A stretch of 12,444 nucleotides of DNA, taken from positions 1-12,444 of the forward strand of contig JAKAZP010000029.1 in NCBI GenBank assembly GCA_021815905.1. Direction: 5' to 3'. Shown here one piece after another: positions 7,504-12,444 of the stretch. The DNA comes from Pseudomonadota bacterium (lineage in GTDB: Bacteria > Pseudomonadota > Gammaproteobacteria > Steroidobacterales > Steroidobacteraceae). The notes below the pieces were generated by a model. It was not told the origin of the DNA. It ran no database searches and worked only from the letters and a program-made list of their open reading frames with translations. How positions within the stretch are numbered: the stretch's first letter is position 1; each line of letters begins with the position of its first letter. A program made the position numbers and the translations under genes.

Positions 7504-9260
7504 TCCCTGCCCTCGAGGGTGGAGAGATCGCCTTCCGGAAGCCCGAGCTCGCGCGCGCGCAACAGGCGACGCATGATCTTGCCGCTGCGCGTCCGCGGCA
7601 GACTGTCCTTGAAGGCGATCTCGCGCGGAGCCACGACCGCGCCGAGCTGCCGTCGCGCATGGCCCATGATCTTCAGGCGCAGTTCCTCGCTCGGCTCGAA
7701 CCCGACTTTGAGCTCGACGAAGGCCTTGACGGCTTGTCCGGCGATCGGGTCGGGAACGCCGATCACGCCGGCCTGCGCCACCGCCGGATGGGTCATGAGG
7801 GCGCTCTCGACCTCGAACGGGCTGATCAGGTGACCCGCAGACTTGATGACATCGTCGGCGCGGCCGATGAACCAGAAGTTGCCGGCGCGATCGCGCCGCG
7901 CGAGATCGCCCGCCAGGTACCAGCCGTCGACGAAGCTCGCCCGGTAACGCTCGGGACTCTCGAGATAGCTGCTGAACATCGACGGCCATCCGGGCCTGAG
8001 CGCGATCTCCCCCACCTCATCGGGCGAGTCGATGATCTCGAGCTTCCCCGCCGCGGCGCTGCGGACGACGCGCGCCTCGATCCCCGGAACCGCGCGGCCC
8101 ATCGACCCCGGCAGCACGTCGCAGGCGGCGAAGTTGGCGATCATGATGGCCCCGGTCTCCGTCTGCCACCAGGTGTCGTGGAACGGCATGCCGAGCGCCT
8201 CGACGCCCCAGGTGACCGCTTCCGCGTTGAGCGGCTCGCCCACGCTCGCCATGTGGCGCAGGCGCGGATACCTTCGCTCGCGGGCGAGCGCCGTGCCGGC
8301 TTTCATCAGCATGCGGATCGCGGTCGGCGCGGTGTACCAGACGTTGACCCGCTCCTCCTCGAGCATCCGATACCAGCGCTGCGGGTCGAATTCCTCGCGG
8401 TCGACGATCAGGGTCACGCCGCAGGTGAGGGGTCCGATCAGACCATAGGCGATGCCCGTGACCCAGCCGGGATCGGCGGTGCACCAGAAGATCTCCCGCG
8501 GGTGCAGGTCGAGAACGAGCCGGCTGGTGGCGTATTGAGCCACCACCGCCGCATGGGTCAGGGTGACGCCCTTCGGCTTGCCGGTCGTGCCGCTCGTGAA
8601 GTGCAGCAGCGCCACGTCCTCATCGCGGGTCGGCGCGGTCTCGCCGATTCCCGGGGCGAGGCTCATGAGCGCGTGGAAGTCCACCGTGCCTGCGGGAAGC
8701 TCCCCTGAGGCGGCATCGCGCACGATGAGCACGTGGCGAAGCTCCGGCAGGACGGGCTGGATACCCGCCACCTTGCGCCGATAGAGGCTTTCGGTCGTGA
8801 CGAGCGCCTTGATGTGGCCGAGCTGCAGCCGGGTCTTCAGCGGCTCGGGGCCGAAGGCCGAGAACAGCGAGCAGAAGACGTTGCCGGCCTTGAGGGCTCC
8901 CAGGCAGACCGTGAACAGCTCGGGCGCCCGGCCGAGAAGCGTGGCGACGGTGGCGCCGCGCTCGATGCCGAGATGACTCAACACCCCGGCGAACCGGCTC
9001 GCGCGCCGATCGAGCTCCGCGTAGGTCAGATCCAGCCGGTTCCAGTCCCGGTCGATGAACCGCGCGGCGATCTGCTCACCGCGTCCCTGCTCAACCTGGC
9101 GTGCGAGCGCCTCCTGCGCGATGTTGAGCCGCGGTCCCGAATCGCCGGTGAGCTCGCGCCGCGCCGCCTGCCAGTCGAATGTCCTGCGGGCCGTCTCGTA
9201 GTCGGCCAGGTAATGGTCCGCGGCCGCCGGTGGACTCTTGCGGATGGTGAGCGCTGCCAC
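7500..9260 (-). CDS. AMP-forming acetate/acyl-CoA synthetase (AcsA-like)
   Basis: A 586-aa ANL-superfamily ligase that adenylates a carboxylate with ATP and transfers it to a phosphopantetheine thiol. Motifs: phosphate loop [11 protein letters not shown] (221-231), [11 protein letters not shown] (259-269), DTWWQTETG (362-370), GDLARRD (451-457), the hinge region near [16 protein letters not shown] (465-480) and [11 protein letters not shown] with catalytic Lys561. The double Trp in DTWWQTETG is the feature that restricts acetyl-CoA synthetases to short substrates, so acetate is the likeliest substrate. The length fits the shorter AcsA type and not 650-aa Acs. The GTG start has AAGGG four bases upstream. 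As first gene of the overlapping synthetase-E1-E2-ACP cluster, it gives a second way to load acetyl groups. Lys561 is the site of regulatory acetylation in the family. Confidence 0.92.
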   Translation of the reverse strand: MAALTIRKSPPAAADHYLADYETARRTFDWQAARRELTGDSGPRLNIAQEALARQVEQGRGEQIAARFIDRDWNRLDLTYAELDRRASRFAGVLSHLGIERGATVATLLGRAPELFTVCLGALKAGNVFCSLFSAFGPEPLKTRLQLGHIKALVTTESLYRRKVAGIQPVLPELRHVLIVRDAASGELPAGTVDFHALMSLAPGIGETAPTRDEDVALLHFTSGTTGKPKGVTLTHAAVVAQYATSRLVLDLHPREIFWCTADPGWVTGIAYGLIGPLTCGVTLIVDREEFDPQRWYRMLEEERVNVWYTAPTAIRMLMKAGTALARERRYPRLRHMASVGEPLNAEAVTWGVEALGMPFHDTWWQTETGAIMIANFAACDVLPGSMGRAVPGIEARVVRSAAAGKLEIIDSPDEVGEIALRPGWPSMFSSYLESPERYRASFVDGWYLAGDLARRDRAGNFWFIGRADDVIKSAGHLISPFEVESALMTHPAVAQAGVIGVPDPIAGQAVKAFVELKVGFEPSEELRLKIMGHARRQLGAVVAPREIAFKDSLPRTRSGKIMRRLLRARELGLPEGDLSTLEGRE

Positions 9261-9263
9261 GGT

Positions 9264-9270
9264 TCCCTTC
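9264..9270 (-). promoter_or_regulatory. Shine-Dalgarno for the synthetase GTG start
   Basis: On the - strand GAAGGGA lies four bases before the GTG at 9260. It decides for that start. Confidence 0.6.
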
Positions 9271-9296
9271 GCCTCGGCTCCGAGCGGTGACGCCGG

Positions 9297-9707
9297 TCAC
9301 AGGGTGAGGTGAGGGGGGCTGTTCCGGTACGCGGGTATCGCGCTCGCGCTCGCGAACGCCTCGCCGGCGCGGGCCGCCGCCCTGGCCCCGGGAGCTGCCG
9401 GAGTCGGATCGAGCGCACGCAGCAGCTCGCGCACCGGGCGCGGGGCGAGCTCGGCCCATTCGATCGCCGCCCCGGCGCTCGTCCCGCGGACCACGTGAGC
9501 CGCGAGACGGACCCGTCTTGCCGGGAGCCTGCCGGGCAACACGACTTCGACTTCGAGGCGCGTCCAGGGCGCCAGGCGGTGCGCCGTGCGGACCCAGGCG
9601 CCGCTGATACTGACGTTCGCCGTGACTCCCGGCACGGCATCCCCGGATCCGGCGATGAGCCGAACGGGGGTCTGCAGCGCGATGCGACGGCCCCAGCGAT
9701 GCTCCAC
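9297..9707 (-). CDS. PilZ domain protein (predicted c-di-GMP receptor)
   Basis: A 136-aa stand-alone PilZ domain. Both c-di-GMP-binding motifs are present: RxxxR as RWGRR (residues 4-8) and [D/N]xSxxG as NVSISG (31-36), followed by a beta-barrel pattern through about residue 90 (WTRLEVEVVLPGRLP, VRLAAHVVRG, AAIEWAEL). The last 40 residues are Ala/Pro-rich and probably disordered. Start GTG, with AGGT about five bases upstream and the typical MEHRWGRR opening. It lies 36 bases upstream of the synthetase gene on the same strand, so it may be the first gene of that operon. What it regulates is unknown. Direct control of the dehydrogenase complex is only a suggestion from position. Confidence 0.85.
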   Translation of the reverse strand: MEHRWGRRIALQTPVRLIAGSGDAVPGVTANVSISGAWVRTAHRLAPWTRLEVEVVLPGRLPARRVRLAAHVVRGTSAGAAIEWAELAPRPVRELLRALDPTPAAPGARAAARAGEAFASASAIPAYRNSPPHLTL

Positions 9708-9856
9708 GTTGACCTGCCTCGTCCGCCGTTCAGCCTGCGATGCAGGACAGGATCCCCCGTGCGCCCGGCCGACGGCAATAAGGACTACCCGCTACGGCCG
9801 GGGCGCGCCGCTTTCGCGCCGGGCGGCGCGAGGCCATCGGACGGGAGGCGACCGGG
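9708..9856 (-). promoter_or_regulatory. Gap between the aldolase and PilZ genes with GC hairpins
   Basis: This 149-base gap could end the aldolase transcript and start the PilZ-synthetase one. It holds a perfect 6-bp hairpin CGCGCC-GGGC-GGCGCG (9815-9830) near the aldolase stop, without a T-run, and a small CCTGC-GAT-GCAGG hairpin (9734-9746) near the PilZ start. On the - strand TTGCCG near 9776 resembles a -35 box, but no good -10 is visible. Confidence 0.3.
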
Positions 9857-10552
9857 CTACTTTCCGGGCGCACGGTCGAGATACTCGAGTCCGAGCGCGG
9901 CGAGCTTCTCCCTCATGCGGTGGATGTCGATGCCGAGCTCGCCGGCGGCGAGGCGCGCGCGCTCCTCTTCCCGAGCCACCGCGCGCTTCGCGGCGTCGTC
10001 CGCGATTCGCACCGCATGTTCCCGCCTGACGGCGACGACCCCGTCGTCATCCGCCACGATTACATCACCCGGTGAGATCTGCTGACCGGCGCAGGTGACG
10101 GGAACGTTGACCGCTCCGAGAGTCTCGCCGAGGGTGCCGTGTGCCGAGATGCACTTGCTCCACGCGGGAAAGCGCATTTCCGTGAGCGCCGCCACATCGC
10201 GCACGCCCGCATCGATGACCACCGCCTTGACTGCGCGAGCCTTCAACGCGGTCGCCAGCAGCTCGCCGACATAACCGTCCGAGCACGGGGAGTCCGGTGC
10301 GACGACCAGAACGTCTCCGGGACGGCAGACCTCGACCGCGACGTCGATCATGCAATGGTCGCCCGGTGGGACGAGCACGGTGACGGCCGCGCCGGCGATC
10401 GCGACGCCGGAATAGATGGGCCTCATGTAGGAGGCGAGGAGGCCGGTGCGGCGCTGCGCCTCGTGCACCGTCACCACGCCGATCTCGCCCAGGTCCTGGA
10501 CCACCGCCGGATCCGGGCGCGCAAACTCGCGAATGACGATGTGCTTGCTCAC
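9857..10552 (-). CDS. RraA/LigK-family class II aldolase (CHA/HMG aldolase-like)
   Basis: A 231-aa protein of the RraA-like fold, closest to 4-carboxy-4-hydroxy-2-oxoadipate / 4-hydroxy-4-methyl-2-oxoglutarate aldolase, which releases pyruvate (and oxaloacetate) in the last step of protocatechuate 4,5-cleavage or gallate degradation and also decarboxylates oxaloacetate. Evidence: GELLATALKARAVKAVVIDAGVRD, with Arg118-Asp119 matching the substrate/metal-binding pair of the family, then LTEMRFPAWSK, HGTLGETLGAVNVPV and PGDVIVADDDGVV. Length and the long C-terminal helix (VAREEERARLAAGELG) fit the aldolases rather than the shorter RNase E inhibitor RraA. The GTG start has a perfect GAGGAG five bases upstream. 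No other ring-cleavage genes adjoin it, so the physiological substrate is uncertain. Its pyruvate product would feed the neighbouring dehydrogenase, which is an inference. Confidence 0.87.
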   Translation of the reverse strand: MSKHIVIREFARPDPAVVQDLGEIGVVTVHEAQRRTGLLASYMRPIYSGVAIAGAAVTVLVPPGDHCMIDVAVEVCRPGDVLVVAPDSPCSDGYVGELLATALKARAVKAVVIDAGVRDVAALTEMRFPAWSKCISAHGTLGETLGAVNVPVTCAGQQISPGDVIVADDDGVVAVRREHAVRIADDAAKRAVAREEERARLAAGELGIDIHRMREKLAALGLEYLDRAPGK

Positions 10553-10721
10553 GGAGACTCCTCGCAGCACGTGCGCTTCCACCCCGCGGCGGAGCACCGA
10601 CTCGGGTCCATCACCACTCAAGGCTAGCGAGGGCCTGCGGTCCGGCAATCGGCGAAAGTACGTAGTCCGGTTCGGCTGACGGTAACCCCGAGGAGCCGCA
10701 CGACGGCAGGGATCCCTCCGG

Positions 10722-10754
10722 CGGAGCACGCCGCGGACGCCGGCGCATGCTCCG
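10722..10754. repeat. Imperfect inverted repeat / stem-loop in divergent region
   Basis: CGGAGCA (10722-10728) pairs with TGCTCCG (10748-10754), and CGCCG (10729-10733) pairs with CGGCG (10741-10745), leaving a 7-base loop and a 2-base bulge. No T-run follows on either strand, so a leader structure or protein site is as likely as a terminator. Confidence 0.6.
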
Positions 10755-10900
10755 GCTTGGCCGCAGGCGCTCCTTCGGACAGTACCTGTTTACTCTTCCT
10801 GCGGCCTGTGGGAGCGTTGGGTTCGATCGCGACGTTCGCGGTCGACGGAGCACCGCCGGGAGAATGCGCAGGCCTTCGGGCCCGGGATCCCGGATGCTCG

Positions 10901-10906
10901 GAGGAG
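10901..10906 (+). promoter_or_regulatory. Shine-Dalgarno GAGGAG for the 164-aa protein gene
   Basis: GAGGAG six bases before the ATG at 10913 decides this start over in-frame upstream alternatives. Confidence 0.7.
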
Positions 10907-10912
10907 ATCGTT

Positions 10913-11407
10913 ATGAGTGCCGTCGTCCTTGCCGTCTTCGGTGACTTCAAGAGCGCCGAGCGTGCGCGTGTGGCATTGTTCCACGACGGTTTTCCCACCG
11001 ACCGTGTCGAGCTGGCGGCAGGCGAGGAGCCCGGACCGGCGGCCCTGGAGCCGGCGCAGTCGCCTTCCGGGCGGCTCGCCCAGTACTTTCACGTGCTGTT
11101 CGAGGGTGACGAGCCGCCGAGGCAGTCGGAGCGCCTGGCCCGGCTCGTCCTCGAGCACGGTGCCGCGACCCTCGCCGTCCTGCCACGCGGACAAGTCGAG
11201 GTCCGCCGAGCGATCGAGTTGCTGTCGCAGGCGCATCCCGAGGAGATGCTCCGGCACGATCTCGGGAAGCACGCGCTGGAAGGGGCAGCCTCCCCGCACG
11301 AGGCCCCGTGGATTCGCATCTTTCGATTGCACCACCGCGCCGGTGAGCCGGACTGCATCTATTGCCGGCTCTTTCCGGGCAGCCCTCACGAGACGCATTC
11401 CCACTGA
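10913..11407 (+). CDS. Unknown protein with stress-protein-like N-terminus and C-terminal CxxC/His tail
   Basis: A 164-aa protein I cannot assign with confidence. The N-terminus VVLAVFGDFKSAERARVALFHDGFP (about 4-28), then DRVEL, resembles the ferredoxin-like repeat of YflT/general-stress 17M-type proteins, which is a fold-level impression only. The middle (70-115) is helical and charged. The C-terminus ends EPDCIYCRLFPG with a CxxC (Cys148, Cys151) and a His-rich tail ETHSH, with paired His at 140-141 (LHHR). This could bind a metal or act as a thiol pair. The start has a strong SD. Only about 27 bases separate its stop from the next gene, an AhpF-like flavoprotein with two CxxC-bearing thioredoxin folds, so a substrate or partner role in thiol redox chemistry is plausible but inferred. 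It has no signal peptide or membrane segment. Confidence 0.75.
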   Translation: MSAVVLAVFGDFKSAERARVALFHDGFPTDRVELAAGEEPGPAALEPAQSPSGRLAQYFHVLFEGDEPPRQSERLARLVLEHGAATLAVLPRGQVEVRRAIELLSQAHPEEMLRHDLGKHALEGAASPHEAPWIRIFRLHHRAGEPDCIYCRLFPGSPHETHSH

Positions 11408-11434
11408 AGGCAGCCGAGCTCGAGGATGCGAGCC

Positions 11435-12444
11435 GTGGGCGAGCTCATCGGCAAGAAGGTACGGGAGCAGGTTCGCGAACGCCTCGCCGCGCTCGAGAAG
11501 CCGGTCCGAATCCTCTACTTCACGCAGGCCCACGCCTGCGGCGCATGCGCGGAGCAGGGCTCGCTGCTCGAGGAGCTGTCGAAGCTCTCGAGCAGGATCT
11601 CCGTCGAGGTCCACGAGCTGGTGGCCGACGCGGAGCTCGCCAGGCGATTTCGCATCGACAAGGTCCCGGCCACCGTGCCTCTGGTGGGAGAGAAGGATTT
11701 CGGGATCCGCTTCTACGGCCTGACCGCGGGCTACGAGTTCACCTCGCTCCTCGAGGCGATCGGGATGATCTCCACGGCGCGGTCGGGTCTCGAGCCGGAG
11801 CTCGAGCGGTTGGCGGGCCGGATCTCGATGCCGACGCACCTCGAGATCCTGGTGACGCTCGGCTGCCCGTACTGCCCGAGCATGGTGCGCCTGGCGCATC
11901 AGCTCGCTTATCTCAACGAGCACGTGCGCGCCGACATGATCGACGCCGCGGAGTTTCCGACGCTGGTCGAGCGCTACCATGTCCAGGGTGTGCCGCGCAC
12001 CGTGATCAACGAGCGCCCAGCGTTCGAGGGCGCCATGATGCCCGCCGCCGCCATCATGGCGATTCTCAAACAGCTCGAGCCGGAGGCGTACGCGGCGGTC
12101 GATGCCGCGCGCCGCGAAGCGCGGGGAGAACGGGCCGCGCGGGAGGCGAAAGCGCGCGAGCCGTATGAGGTGATCGTCGTCGGCGCGGGACCCGCGGGCC
12201 TGTCCGCTTCGCTCTACGCGGCGCGAAAGAATCGCCGGGTGGCGCTCATCGGCAAGCGCGCCGGCGGACAGATCAATGACACCGCTACCGTCGAGAACTA
12301 CCTCGGCATGACCCGGATCGGCGGCAGCGAGCTGGCGGAGCTCTTCCGCAATCACGTGGAGAGCTACGCGGTCGCGGAGCGCTGTCACTCCGAGGTCAAG
12401 TCGGTTCGCCGCGGCGCGCAGGGCTTTGAAGTCGTGACCGGCGA
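11435..12444 (+). CDS. AhpF/thioredoxin-reductase-like flavoprotein with N-terminal double-thioredoxin domain (3'-truncated by window)
   Basis: At least 336 residues are visible, and the C-terminus lies past the window. The N-terminal part (about 20-215) has two thioredoxin/glutaredoxin-like folds: the first with FTQAHACGAC (Cys35, Cys38) and a cis-Pro at KVPAT, the second with TLGCPYC (Cys144, Cys147) and GVPRT. A charged Ala/Arg/Glu linker (215-243) leads into the FAD domain with GAGPAG (250-255), AGGQIND and VENYLG. This is the layout of AhpF, whose first fold usually has lost its cysteines; here both pairs remain, as in archaeal protein disulfide oxidoreductases. Expected role: NAD(P)H-dependent reduction of a disulfide or peroxiredoxin partner. 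GTG 11435 was chosen (GAGG nine bases upstream, and it gives a typical MGEL start); ATG 11426 would add three residues. The CxxC of the flavoprotein domain and the NAD(P)H site are not visible. Confidence 0.88.
   Translation, partial: MGELIGKKVREQVRERLAALEKPVRILYFTQAHACGACAEQGSLLEELSKLSSRISVEVHELVADAELARRFRIDKVPATVPLVGEKDFGIRFYGLTAGYEFTSLLEAIGMISTARSGLEPELERLAGRISMPTHLEILVTLGCPYCPSMVRLAHQLAYLNEHVRADMIDAAEFPTLVERYHVQGVPRTVINERPAFEGAMMPAAAIMAILKQLEPEAYAAVDAARREARGERAAREAKAREPYEVIVVGAGPAGLSASLYAARKNRRVALIGKRAGGQINDTATVENYLGMTRIGGSELAELFRNHVESYAVAERCHSEVKSVRRGAQGFEVVTG

Larger units (their letters stand above)
10553..10912. promoter_or_regulatory. 360-bp divergent intergenic region with dyads and a strong stem-loop
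   Basis: It separates the aldolase (-) from the + strand pair and holds no supported gene. Structures seen: a GAGGAG SD for each flanking gene (10563-10558 on -, 10901-10906 on +); a near-palindrome AGTACGTAGT (10657-10666) flanked by two TCCGG..CGGC..GA direct repeats (10641 and 10666); a 12-bp stem-loop with one 2-base bulge (10722-10754); and two GGGATCCC-centred palindromes (10708-10717 and 10882-10893). It most likely carries divergent promoters and a regulator site. No -35/-10 pair is convincing on either strand. Confidence 0.5.

Noticed and set aside
9857..10552. RNase E inhibitor RraA
   Set aside because: Length, C-terminal helix and the GELLA/VIDAGVRD motifs fit the aldolase branch better than true RraA.
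10620..10700. Possible c-di-GMP (GEMM) or other riboswitch around GGCAATCGGCGAAAG
   Set aside because: A GAAA tetraloop-like stretch is there, but the conserved GEMM core and pairing are not, and it is not clearly in a leader.
1..12444. Very frequent CTCGAG palindromes
   Set aside because: Nearly all are Leu-Glu codon pairs (CTC GAG), in frame or on the opposite strand, produced by the high-GC codon bias.

Overview
The window is very GC-rich DNA, densely coding, from a Gram-negative bacterium. A lipid A/Kdo gene block (msbA-lpxK-Trm112-kdsB) points to a proteobacterium, most likely beta- or gamma-proteobacterial. That placement is inferred from gene content and order and from the E. coli-like small Trm112 protein. 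Several genes start with GTG or TTG, each backed by either a Shine-Dalgarno (SD) sequence or the family's N-terminus.

Left block, + strand (1-3911): the 3' part of msbA (lipid A flippase, cut by the window start), lpxK (lipid A 4'-kinase), a Trm112-like zinc-ribbon protein and kdsB (CMP-Kdo synthetase) form one tight outer-membrane biogenesis operon. After a 160-bp gap comes a glycine-zipper lipoprotein.

Central block, - strand (9707 down to 3988): a PilZ (c-di-GMP-binding) protein, then an AMP-forming acetate/acyl-CoA synthetase, pyruvate-dehydrogenase-type E1 alpha and E1 beta, a lipoyl E2 acyltransferase and an acyl carrier protein. The synthetase-to-ACP genes overlap or lie within 20 bases of each other and look like one transcript. 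No E3 (lipoamide dehydrogenase) gene is present. The ACP, placed directly after E2, suggests that the acyl group formed by E1/E2 might be handed to a protein-bound phosphopantetheine as well as to free CoA, and the synthetase offers a second route to the same thioester pool. This is the most interesting system in the window.

Right block: upstream of the PilZ gene, also on the - strand, is an RraA/LigK-type class II aldolase (4-carboxy-4-hydroxy-2-oxoadipate / 4-hydroxy-4-methyl-2-oxoglutarate aldolase family). A 360-bp divergent intergenic region with several dyads and a strong stem-loop separates it from a + strand pair. The first of the pair is a 164-aa protein of unknown function with a C-terminal CxxC and His-rich tail. 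The second is an AhpF/thioredoxin-reductase-like flavoprotein whose N-terminus carries two thioredoxin folds, each with an intact CxxC. It runs off the window end before its own redox-active disulfide.
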